A DNA stretch of 64,000 nucleotides, from contig NZ_CP136573.1 of the NCBI RefSeq assembly GCF_035194505.1, positions 620,001 to 684,000 of the forward strand, in the 5' to 3' direction. This stretch comes from Erythrobacter sp. (GTDB taxonomy: Bacteria > Pseudomonadota > Alphaproteobacteria > Sphingomonadales > Sphingomonadaceae). The position numbers and the translations under genes were made by a program. The first letter of the stretch is position 1. Each line of letters opens with the position of its first letter. Positions 1 through 7,430 of this stretch are shown in pieces. The notes beneath the pieces are model-generated. The model ran no database searches. It was given only the letters and a program-made list of their open reading frames with translations, and was not told the origin of the DNA.

Positions 1-296
1 CGCCATGCGGCAAGCGCCAGTCCGGCCCCGCCCGCGAGCGCCGCCAGCCATGCCAGCGGCGTCGGCAGGGCGAACCATGCGAGGATCCCGGCCATGAAGA
101 TCACCGTCAGCCACGGCGCGCGGTCAAACCCTGCCTCGGCCAGAAAGCGCTCCGCCCTTGCCGCCACAGCGCTGCCAAGGCCCTTGCCTCCGGAGCCATT
201 TCCACCCGTGCGAGTGCTGGACATTGGCCGCGCGCTTTGCCAAGGGCGCGCCGGAACACCGCTCCCGTCAGGCGTGCTGCCGGGGGTGTCTCCCAT
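1..296 (-). CDS. comEC: ComEC/Rec2-like competence protein, 5' part only
   Basis: This is the amino-terminal end of a minus-strand gene that runs off the left edge. The frame starts at an ATG at 296 or, equally plausibly, at 224; neither has a convincing ribosome binding site. From 224 the product begins MSSTRTGGNGSGGKG, followed by an amphipathic stretch (AARAERFLAEAGFDRAPW). The first membrane helices follow, rich in Ala, Leu, Gly and Trp. This matches the amino terminus of alphaproteobacterial ComEC/Rec2 proteins, the inner-membrane channel that carries transforming DNA into the cytoplasm. The gene diverges from gltX with about 90 bases between, an arrangement I associate with Erythrobacteraceae. 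Only about 75-100 residues are visible, so the competence and metallo-beta-lactamase domains cannot be checked. The call rests on terminus likeness and context. Confidence 0.6.
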   Translation of the reverse strand, partial: MGDTPGSTPDGSGVPARPWQSARPMSSTRTGGNGSGGKGLGSAVAARAERFLAEAGFDRAPWLTVIFMAGILAWFALPTPLAWLAALAGGAGLALAAW

Positions 297-385
297 CGGA
301 ATGATCGGCACATCGCGCATCGGCTTGTCCTGTGACCGGGCAATCCATTGCCAAGCCGCTCAAAGTGAACAGGAATTGACAGGCC

Positions 386-1837
386 ATGGCAAGCGAAAGC
401 AGCGTGACGAGCGAGTCCGGGAGCGGCGAGGTGGTGACCCGCTTTGCGCCCTCGCCCACCGGCTTCCTGCATATCGGCGGGGCGCGCACCGCGCTGTTCA
501 ACTGGCTCTACGCCCGCCACCATGGCGGCCGCACCCTGCTGCGGATCGAGGATACCGACCGCAAGCGCAGCACCCAGGAAGCGATCGACGCGATCATCGA
601 GGGTCTCGAGTGGATGGGCCTCGATTACGACGCGCCCCCGCTGTTCCAGTCCGACCGGGCCGAGCGCCACGCCGAAGTCGCATGGCAGCTGCTCAAGGCG
701 GGCCATGCCTACAAGTGCTTCGCCACGCCCGAAGAACTCGAAGCCATGCGCGAGGAGCAGCGCGCCAACAAGAAGCCGCTGCGCTATGACGGTCGCTGGC
801 GTGACCGCGATCCGGCCGAGGCTCCGGAAGGCGCGCCCTTCACCATCCGGCTCAAGACCCCGAACGAAGGCGAGACCACGATCCACGACCGCGTGCAGGG
901 CGCGGTGACGGTGAAGAACGAGGAACTCGACGACTACATCATCCTGCGGGCCGACGGCACGCCGACCTATATGCTCGCGGTGGTGGTGGACGATCACGAC
1001 ATGGGCGTGACCCACGTGATCCGCGGCGATGATCACCTGAACAACGCCTTCCGCCAGCTGCCGATCATTCGCGCGATGAACGCCATCGCCAAAGAAACCG
1101 GCGGCGCCAATTGGCCCGATCCGGTCTATGCCCATATTCCGCTGATCCACGGCGCGGACGGGGCCAAGCTCTCCAAGCGCCACGGGGCGCTGGGCGTGGA
1201 GGCCTATCGCGACGAATTCGGCATCCTGCCCGAAGCGCTGTTCAACTATCTGCTGCGTCTGGGCTGGGGCCATGGCGACCGCGAGGAAATCACCCGCGAG
1301 GAAGCCATCGCGCTGTTCGATCTCGATGGCGTGGGCAAGAGCCCGTCGCGCTTCGACATCAAGAAGCTCGAACATCTGAACGGCCACTACCTGCGCGAGG
1401 CCGATGATGCGCGCCTCGCCGCATTGGTCGCCGCCCGGATCGGCGAAGGGGCTGACGAGGCGCTGCTGACGCAGGCCATGCCGGTGCTCAAGGTGCGCGC
1501 CAAGAACCTCAACGAAGTGGTTGAAGGCGCAGCTTTCCTCTTCGCCAAGCGCCCGCTCGCCATCACCGAAAAGGCCGCCCATCTGCTCGAAGGCGATGCG
1601 CCGGTGATTTTAGGTCAGATTTACGAGCGCCTGAGGGCCGAAAACGACTGGACAAGCGAAGCGCTCGAAGCCACTACGAAGGCGCTTGCGGAGGAGCTTG
1701 GATTGGGCCTCGGCAAGCTGGCGCAGCCAATGCGTGCTGCGCTGACCGGGACGACCACATCACCCGGGATTTTTGATGTTCTGGTCCTTCTGGGCCGGGA
1801 CGAGGCCCTTGCACGGCTTGACGCCCAGGCGGCGTAG
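386..1837 (+). CDS. gltX: Glutamyl-tRNA synthetase
   Basis: Charges tRNA(Glu) with glutamate using ATP in the cytoplasm; in organisms lacking GlnRS it also mischarges tRNA(Gln). The 483-residue product has the class I signature TRFAPSPTGFLHIGG, with the HIGH-type motif HIGG at residues 29-32, and the KMSKS-type loop KLSKR at 261-265. The length fits bacterial GluRS (about 470-490). The body includes the TRIEDTD-type active-site segment (LRIEDTDRKRS) and the carboxy-terminal anticodon-binding helices. The ATG at 386 is preceded by AGGAATTGACAGGCC, a fair ribosome binding site. gltA follows 42 bases downstream on the same strand, so the two may be co-transcribed. No frame damage is seen. Confidence 0.97.
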   Translation: MASESSVTSESGSGEVVTRFAPSPTGFLHIGGARTALFNWLYARHHGGRTLLRIEDTDRKRSTQEAIDAIIEGLEWMGLDYDAPPLFQSDRAERHAEVAWQLLKAGHAYKCFATPEELEAMREEQRANKKPLRYDGRWRDRDPAEAPEGAPFTIRLKTPNEGETTIHDRVQGAVTVKNEELDDYIILRADGTPTYMLAVVVDDHDMGVTHVIRGDDHLNNAFRQLPIIRAMNAIAKETGGANWPDPVYAHIPLIHGADGAKLSKRHGALGVEAYRDEFGILPEALFNYLLRLGWGHGDREEITREEAIALFDLDGVGKSPSRFDIKKLEHLNGHYLREADDARLAALVAARIGEGADEALLTQAMPVLKVRAKNLNEVVEGAAFLFAKRPLAITEKAAHLLEGDAPVILGQIYERLRAENDWTSEALEATTKALAEELGLGLGKLAQPMRAALTGTTTSPGIFDVLVLLGRDEALARLDAQAA

Positions 1838-1879
1838 AAGAGGGTGCAAGGGAGGGGTTAATTGGACAGGAGACAGACC

Positions 1880-3166
1880 TTGGCAGACAAGCTGGCGAAG
1901 CTCGAACTGGGCGGCAAGACCTATGAGTATCCCGTGCTCGAAGGCAGCACCGGCCCCGATGTCATCGACATCCGCAAGCTCTACGCGCAGACGGGTGCCT
2001 TCACTTTCGACCCCGGCTTCACCTCGACCGCGAGCTGCGAAAGCGCGCTGACCTATATCGATGGTGACGAAGGGGTGCTGCTGCACCGCGGCTATCCGAT
2101 CGGCCAGCTGGCCGAGGATTCGAGCTTCATGGAAGTGAGCTACCTGCTTCTGAACGGCGAACTGCCGAGCAAGACGGCGCTCGACGATTTCACCCATACG
2201 ATCACCCGTCACACCATGCTGCACGAGCAGCTGATGACCTTCTATCGCGGTTTCCGCCGCGACGCGCACCCGATGGCGATCATGTGCGGCGTGGTGGGCG
2301 CGCTGTCGGCCTTCTACCACGACAGCACCGACATCTCCGATCCGCAGCAGCGCATGATTGCCTCGCACCGCCTGATCGCGAAGATGCCGACGATTGCGGC
2401 GATGGCCTACAAATATTCGGTCGGCCAGCCCTTCATCTATCCGGACAACTCGCTGAGCTACACCGGCAACTTCCTGCGCATGACCTTCGGTGTGCCGGCC
2501 GAGCCCTATGAGGTGATCCCGGCGGTCGAACGGGCGATGGACCGCATCTTCATCCTCCACGCCGATCACGAGCAGAACGCCTCGACCTCGACCGTGCGTC
2601 TTGCCGGCTCCTCGGGCGCAAACCCGTTTGCCTGCATCGCGGCGGGCATCGCCTGTCTTTGGGGCCCGGCGCATGGCGGCGCGAACGAAGCCGCGCTCAA
2701 CATGCTCAAGGAAATCGGCACGCCCGACAAGATCCCGCACTATATCGAGCGGGCCAAGGACAAGAACGATCCGTTCCGCCTGATGGGCTTCGGCCACCGC
2801 GTGTACAAGAACTACGATCCGCGCGCGACGGTGATGCAGAAGACCGTGCGCGAGGTGTTCGATGCGCTCAAGGTCAATGATCCGCTGTTCGAGACCGCAC
2901 TGCGGCTCGAAGAAATCGCGCTGAATGATCCCTATTTCATCGAGAAGAAGCTGTTCCCCAACGTCGACTTCTACTCGGGGATCATCCTCTCGGCGATCGG
3001 CTTCCCGACCACGATGTTCACCGCGCTGTTTGCCCTCGCCCGCACCGTGGGCTGGGTGGCGCAGTGGAACGAGATGATCAGCGACCCCGGCCAGAAGATC
3101 GGGCGTCCGCGCCAGCTCTACACCGGCCCGACGCAGCGCGACTACGTGCCGCTCTCGGCACGGTAA
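1880..3166 (+). CDS. gltA: Citrate synthase, type II (hexameric, Gram-negative type)
   Basis: Condenses acetyl-CoA and oxaloacetate to citrate, the entry step of the TCA cycle. The frame is open from a TTG at 1862, but the TTG at 1880 sits 6 bases after AGGAGA (1868-1873). It gives the family-typical start MADKLAKLELGG and 428 residues, close to the E. coli enzyme. The conserved FTFDPGFTSTASCES block, the first catalytic histidine in AHGGANEAA, the second in GFGHRVYKNYDPR, and the Asp in NVDFYSGI are all present. These are the His/His/Asp triad of citrate synthases. Gram-negative GltA enzymes of this length are usually hexamers inhibited by NADH; that is family knowledge, not seen here. Confidence 0.97.
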   Translation: MADKLAKLELGGKTYEYPVLEGSTGPDVIDIRKLYAQTGAFTFDPGFTSTASCESALTYIDGDEGVLLHRGYPIGQLAEDSSFMEVSYLLLNGELPSKTALDDFTHTITRHTMLHEQLMTFYRGFRRDAHPMAIMCGVVGALSAFYHDSTDISDPQQRMIASHRLIAKMPTIAAMAYKYSVGQPFIYPDNSLSYTGNFLRMTFGVPAEPYEVIPAVERAMDRIFILHADHEQNASTSTVRLAGSSGANPFACIAAGIACLWGPAHGGANEAALNMLKEIGTPDKIPHYIERAKDKNDPFRLMGFGHRVYKNYDPRATVMQKTVREVFDALKVNDPLFETALRLEEIALNDPYFIEKKLFPNVDFYSGIILSAIGFPTTMFTALFALARTVGWVAQWNEMISDPGQKIGRPRQLYTGPTQRDYVPLSAR

Positions 3167-3178
3167 GCCAGAAACGAT

Positions 3179-3379
3179 ATGTTCCGGACGGTGCTCAAGG
3201 CCGCAGGCATGTTCCTGCTGGCCATGGGCACCATCTGGACCCTTCAGGGCCTCGGCTTGCTGAACTGGCCCGCCGACAGCTTCATGCTCGCCGACAGCAC
3301 ATGGGCGCGCAACGGCGCGATTACCGCAGGTTTCGGGGCCGTGATGCTGTGGTGGGCCTTTCGCCGCCCGCGCGGCTGA
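3179..3379 (+). CDS. Small two-helix membrane protein, unknown function
   Basis: A 66-residue frame starting 12 bases after gltA. It has two hydrophobic segments (about residues 9-28 and 44-61), separated by a short polar stretch containing WPADSF and DSTWARNG, and ends in the basic tail RRPRG. That is the layout of a two-pass inner-membrane protein with a positive cytoplasmic end. The start ATG at 3179 has only a weak AGAAACG upstream. The frame stops three bases before the stop of the opposing kinase-like gene. I recognise no family. Codon use is like the neighbours and the hydrophobic pattern is coherent, so I judge it a real gene, possibly translated with gltA. Confidence 0.6.
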   Translation: MFRTVLKAAGMFLLAMGTIWTLQGLGLLNWPADSFMLADSTWARNGAITAGFGAVMLWWAFRRPRG

Positions 3380-3382
3380 TTT

Positions 3383-4801
3383 TCAGACTGCGAAAGCTGG
3401 CAACTCCAGCGTGAACAACGCCCCGCCGCTCTCTGCCGCGCCGACCAACAGTTCGCCCTCCATCGCCTCGGCCAGGCGGCGCGAGATGTAGAGGCCGAGG
3501 CCGGAACCCTTGTCCTTGCCGCCGTCGCTGTCGCGACCGAGGCGTTCGAACTTGTCGAAGATATGTTCGGCCTGTTCGGGCGTGATACCGGGGCCTTCGT
3601 CGGCAACGCTCACGCAGACGCGTCCTTCGCCCGCCGGCGCCGCGGTGATCGTCACCGTGCTGCCCGCAGGCGAATAGGCGATCGCATTGCCGATGAGGTT
3701 GATGAGGATCTGCAGCACGCGGCGGAATTCGGCGTTGGCCAGCGCCGCGCCCGGCTCCCCATGTGTCACGAGCCGGATCTCGCGGTTCTGCGCCCGCACG
3801 CCGAGAATGCCTGCCGCACGCGCCGCCGCATCGGCCAGATCGACCTTCTCGCGCGCGGTCGAAAAGCCCGGGGTCTCCACCACTTCGAGATCGGCGAGGT
3901 CGCCGAGCATTGCGGCAAGGTGCTGCCCTGCGCTGGCGATGGTGCCGGCATAGTCGGAATATTCATCGCGCAAGGGCCCGGCGAGCCGCGCGCGGATGGT
4001 TTCGGCATTGGCGATGATCCGCGCCACGGGCTGGCGCAGCACCGGTGCAAGCGCGCTACCGATCAGGCGCGTTGCGCTGGCCTCACCCTCGGGCGCGGCA
4101 GGCTGATGCGCACCGGGGGCGAGCGGTTCGTCAGCGATCAGCAGGAGTTCGAAGCCTGCCGGGTTCTGCGCATCGGGGCCGAGCGGGATCAGCCGCACAC
4201 GCCATTCGCGCCGCGATCCGGCAAAGCGGCACAGCGCCCCGTCGAGCAGCCGCCAGTGCAGCGGCTGGTGGTGGGCGATGCCCTGCAATTCGACCAGCTC
4301 GCTCCACACCTGCCCGGCCGCTGCCATGCCCGCCGCCTGAAGCTCCATCGCATCGGGCGCGAGCGCGCTCAGCACCTGAAGGCGCTGGCGGGCATCGAGC
4401 CGCGCGCTGACTTCGGCTGCGGCGCGGTCGATCGCATCGAGCCTTTCGGCATAGGCGCGGCCCTCGGTTGCAGGCGGAAGGCTGCGCTGCCAATTCTCGA
4501 CCAGCACCTCACACCCGGTCTTGCCGTCATCCTCGCCCGAACGCGCCGGGTGGATGCGGGCAAAGCCGGAGACCATCGCCTCGCCATCGAAGGCGGAGAA
4601 TTCGCGCGCGATCTTCAGCCCCATGCGGCGGGTCTGACGCACCAGATCGAGCAGTTCGGGGATCGCCAGCGGCCCCGGCACTCGCCCGCCGCAGCGCGCC
4701 TGCAATTCGGCGAGCGGCTCGTCGGCATTGAGCAGCCAGTCGCGCGCATCGGTCACCCCGCGGGCGCCAAGCAGGGTATCGCGGCGATCCATCGTATTCA
4801 T
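3383..4801 (-). CDS. Histidine-kinase-like protein lacking the phospho-acceptor histidine
   Basis: A 472-residue soluble protein with no membrane helix. The amino-terminal half has a PAS-like sensor region (around residues 100-235, including a WRLLDGALCRF segment). A dimerisation/HisKA-like helical region lies near 245-310, and the carboxy-terminal third is a good HATPase_c domain. That domain has the N-box LINLIGNAIAYSP, G1-box DEGPGI, F-box IFDKFER and G2-box GSGLGLYISRRLAEAMEG. The H-box, usually SHELRTPL, reads APVLRQPV here, so Pro253 replaces the histidine. It could therefore bind ATP but not autophosphorylate in the usual way, and may act as an allosteric pseudokinase like DivL-type proteins. 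Its ATG overlaps the upstream gene's stop by four bases (4798-4801), implying translational coupling. No response regulator is adjacent. Confidence 0.8.
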   Translation of the reverse strand: MNTMDRRDTLLGARGVTDARDWLLNADEPLAELQARCGGRVPGPLAIPELLDLVRQTRRMGLKIAREFSAFDGEAMVSGFARIHPARSGEDDGKTGCEVLVENWQRSLPPATEGRAYAERLDAIDRAAAEVSARLDARQRLQVLSALAPDAMELQAAGMAAAGQVWSELVELQGIAHHQPLHWRLLDGALCRFAGSRREWRVRLIPLGPDAQNPAGFELLLIADEPLAPGAHQPAAPEGEASATRLIGSALAPVLRQPVARIIANAETIRARLAGPLRDEYSDYAGTIASAGQHLAAMLGDLADLEVVETPGFSTAREKVDLADAAARAAGILGVRAQNREIRLVTHGEPGAALANAEFRRVLQILINLIGNAIAYSPAGSTVTITAAPAGEGRVCVSVADEGPGITPEQAEHIFDKFERLGRDSDGGKDKGSGLGLYISRRLAEAMEGELLVGAAESGGALFTLELPAFAV

Positions 4802-5721
4802 GCCGTCAGGCCCAGCAACAGCCGTGCACGCTCGGGCGCAATGTCCTCCAGTCCCTGCGGTGCACGGGAAGCGGGATCGACCAGCGGGAAGATACGGGCG
4901 ATATTCTCGGGCGACATTCCGGCACTGCGCAGCATCAGCGCGAGCCTTGCCCCCTGCCCTTCCTGACAGGCGAGCACGGCATCCTCGCGCTCCTCGCGGC
5001 CCAGCGCCGCCACCGCGCTGGCAAACAGCGCGAGGCCCGCATGGTCGAGCGCCAGCGCCGCAATCGCGCCGCGCCGCATGGCCGAGACAAGCCGGGCCAG
5101 CAGACCGAGGCGGCTCGCGCCTTCATCATAGGTCTCGTGCAGCCGCCGCGCCGCGTCGCCCTGCCCCAGATGGCGCGCGGTGAGCGCGTGGAACAGTTCG
5201 GCCGGAAGCTCGGAGAGCGGCAGCTCCATCCGGCGCTGGCTCTGGATGAAGCGTGACTGTGCCGCGAGCGTGTTCATGGCAAGCTCGGCCACCAGCGGAT
5301 CTTCGGCAGCGATCAGCTCCTGAAGCAGCGGGCTCAGCACCGGATCGAGTCCATGGTGCTGGTGGAGCCGCTCGGCCGTCAGGCTTTCGGCGGCCAGCGC
5401 ATGGCAATGGGCGAGCAGCAGCGGATCGCCTGCGAGCGCATCGGCCAGCGCATCATGCGCGCGGCGGTCGGCATCGGCGGGCAGACGGACAGAAGGATCG
5501 CGTCCGGCGGCGGCGGCAAGCAGCTGCGCGGCAAGGTCGGACAGCATCCCGCGCACCCGCGCCAGCGCCGCGTCGCTCACCAGCCTGTGCCCGTCGCTTG
5601 CCAGCATATGGCGCAGCACCGGAACGAGCGAGCCAAGCGCACGGGTCTCGCGCGCGAGTTCATCGCGCAAGGCAGCCTCGAGAGCTCCGCCGTCAGCAAG
5701 GTCCATGGTCTCGTCGCCCAT
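4798..5721 (-). CDS. Helical protein of unknown function coupled to the kinase-like gene
   Basis: A 307-residue protein I cannot assign. It is almost entirely alpha-helical by composition (Ala, Leu, Glu, Arg), with no signal peptide and no membrane helix. Helix pairs such as PLVAELAMNTLAAQSRFIQ and ALFASAVAALGREERE give a HEAT-like or DUF2336-like impression, but the evidence is weak. It starts at ATG 5721 (MGDETMDLADGG). Its stop overlaps the start of the histidine-kinase-like gene by four bases, so the two proteins are probably made together and may interact. The upstream gene ends 35 bases before it. A role as regulatory partner or sensor scaffold of the pseudokinase is inference only. Confidence 0.7.
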   Translation of the reverse strand: MGDETMDLADGGALEAALRDELARETRALGSLVPVLRHMLASDGHRLVSDAALARVRGMLSDLAAQLLAAAAGRDPSVRLPADADRRAHDALADALAGDPLLLAHCHALAAESLTAERLHQHHGLDPVLSPLLQELIAAEDPLVAELAMNTLAAQSRFIQSQRRMELPLSELPAELFHALTARHLGQGDAARRLHETYDEGASRLGLLARLVSAMRRGAIAALALDHAGLALFASAVAALGREEREDAVLACQEGQGARLALMLRSAGMSPENIARIFPLVDPASRAPQGLEDIAPERARLLLGLTA

Positions 5722-5756
5722 CCTGCCCGCATAGTGCAGGCTTGGTTAAATCCGCG

Positions 5757-6947
5757 TTAGCCCAGATCGCGGGTTTGCGGGAGCAGCATTCCGCCGGTGA
5801 AGAGCAGCGCAACGAGCGCGGTTGCCTCGGGCAAGAGGCCAAAGGCGGCAGCCAGTGCGAGGAGCGCGAGGAGCACGCTCCGGTCCGCCAGTGGCGCGAG
5901 CGGCGCGGGCGGCAACGAAAGGCGGGCAAGGCCGATCAGCACTGCACCCAGCAGCGCCAGCGGCACGAAGGTGGCCGGCGCAGACAGCGCCAGCACCAGC
6001 ATGGCCGAAGCGGCGCAATCGACCGCAATCTGCGGCCACGCCCGCTTGCCCGGGCCTGCGCCCTCGCCCAGCAAGGCATGCTTCATCGCGGCCAGAGCGC
6101 CCGAAAAGGTTGCCGCAAAGGCTCCCAAGGCGCCAAGCCCGAGCCCCACTGCCGATAGCCCGCCCGCCGCCGCAGCAATGCCGCCTGCCAGCAGCAGCCC
6201 CGATCCGGCCAGCGCCAACAGCGGCCCCTGCGCCAGCCCGCGCGGAGAGAACGCCCGCGCCGCTAGGCCTGCGAGGCTGGCCGAAGGCCGCCGCCAGTCG
6301 GCCTCGCCCGCAGCCCGCATGATCAGCGCCTGTTCCTGCGCTACCAACGCGCTCTCGTCGCTGGCGAGGAGCCATGAGCCGCCGGCCGAAACCTCGGCGG
6401 GCAGATCGCGGCATGGCGTTCCGGCCTGAAGCGCAAGCCGCAGCAGCAGCGAGATCGCGTCGGCATCGGGCGGGAAATCGGCCAGATGCTGCACCGGCGC
6501 GCCGCGCATCGCCAAAACCCCGCCCCAATGGCGCGCGGCATCGATGCGCTCGAAATCATCGGGATGGGCGGCGACCAGCGGGCTGTCCGATGGCAGGCAG
6601 GCGACAAGGCGCGGCGGCGTGGCCTCGGCAAACAGACGCGCGGTCACGGCGGGATCGGGCAGCAACCCGTCGGCCAGGATCACCAGCTCGTCCTCGGCCC
6701 GCACCAGCGCCGGCAGGTGAAGGAAACCGCGCAGAGCCTGAAACGTGCCCCCCGCCCTTTCCACCGCCTGCTGCACCCGCAGGATTTCCGCATCGGGACT
6801 TTCGCAGAGGCACAGGATCCGTTCGCACCCGAAGCTGCGCAGCAGATCAACCTGCCGCGCCAGCACCGATCGTCCCGCCAGCGGCAGTCCGGCACGCAAC
6901 GTGCCCGTTCCGGTTCGTCTGAGGGCCGCGATCAGGGCCGTGCGCAT
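5757..6947 (-). CDS. Nucleotidyltransferase-like domain fused to a polytopic membrane domain
   Basis: A 396-residue protein. Residues 1-160 look like a sugar/nucleotide transferase fold: a start-proximal AGLPLAGRSVLARQVDLL segment, then GCERILCLCES and DELVILADGLLPDP, in the position where such enzymes carry a metal-binding Asp. The glycine-rich GxGTRxxP nucleotide loop expected at the amino terminus is not intact (RRTGTGTLRAG). From about residue 235 there are five or six hydrophobic segments, giving an integral membrane half. No CDP-alcohol phosphatidyltransferase DG-AR motif is seen. A good ribosome binding site (GGGAGGCGGG) precedes the ATG at 6947. It lies 113 bases after the HPt-like gene on the same strand. 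A cytidylyltransferase-like role in lipid or polar-head synthesis is possible but unproven. Confidence 0.65.
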   Translation of the reverse strand: MRTALIAALRRTGTGTLRAGLPLAGRSVLARQVDLLRSFGCERILCLCESPDAEILRVQQAVERAGGTFQALRGFLHLPALVRAEDELVILADGLLPDPAVTARLFAEATPPRLVACLPSDSPLVAAHPDDFERIDAARHWGGVLAMRGAPVQHLADFPPDADAISLLLRLALQAGTPCRDLPAEVSAGGSWLLASDESALVAQEQALIMRAAGEADWRRPSASLAGLAARAFSPRGLAQGPLLALAGSGLLLAGGIAAAAGGLSAVGLGLGALGAFAATFSGALAAMKHALLGEGAGPGKRAWPQIAVDCAASAMLVLALSAPATFVPLALLGAVLIGLARLSLPPAPLAPLADRSVLLALLALAAAFGLLPEATALVALLFTGGMLLPQTRDLG

Positions 6948-7060
6948 ATCCCGCCTCCCGCAAGGGGGTTTCCCTTGGGAGAATTGCCGCTTTCACCGGC
7001 GAGGTTCAAGCCATGCCTGCGCGGCTGTGCCCGAAATCTGTCTGCGGAAGTGTTAGGCGC

Positions 7061-7372
7061 TCAGCGCTTCATCGAGCGGTTGAAACGCGCCAGCACCGCT
7101 TCGATCTCGCGGATCACGAAGGGCTCACCGGGCGCGGAATTGAGCGCGTGTTCGGCAGCGGCCTGCAATTCATCGGCATGGAAGCTGGCGGCCAGACCCT
7201 TGAGGCGCATCGCGGCCACGTTCCAGTTGCCATCGCAACGCGCCCGCTTGAGCAGATCGAGCTGCCGCGCTGCACTGTCGAGGAAGGCCCCGCGCAGCTC
7301 GCGCATCAGCGCGGCGTTTTCGCCGGCTGCTGCCGCTAGTGTCGCATCAAGAGCACCATTATCATAGGCCAT
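7061..7372 (-). CDS. HPt-domain-like protein lacking the phosphorylatable histidine
   Basis: A 103-residue, all-helical protein of the size of a single histidine phosphotransfer (HPt) domain. The central helix reads VAAMRLKGLAASFHADEL and aligns with the HPt consensus AAHxLKGxAxxxGAxxL. Met55 stands where the phosphorylated histidine should be, while the LKG that follows is kept. A downstream helix, ELQAAAEHALNS, matches the second conserved HPt helix. It therefore probably keeps the four-helix bundle but cannot carry phosphate at the usual place. It could be an inhibitor or docking protein for a kinase or receiver. It diverges from the large coiled-coil gene, with 58 bases between starts. 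Start at ATG 7372 (MAYDNGALD). Confidence 0.7.
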   Translation of the reverse strand: MAYDNGALDATLAAAAGENAALMRELRGAFLDSAARQLDLLKRARCDGNWNVAAMRLKGLAASFHADELQAAAEHALNSAPGEPFVIREIEAVLARFNRSMKR

Positions 7373-7430
7373 GATGCCCGATTACAGGCGATTAGGTTAA
7401 AGCGGGGTTTATCCCGAGTCCGCCTGTGAT

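Noticed and set aside
107..1582. Open frame of 491 codons on the minus strand opposite gltX
   Set aside because: It is antisense to a certain gene, has no family motif, and its composition (Arg, His, Gly rich) is typical of a GC-rich shadow frame. Only the last part, in another frame, is the comEC start.
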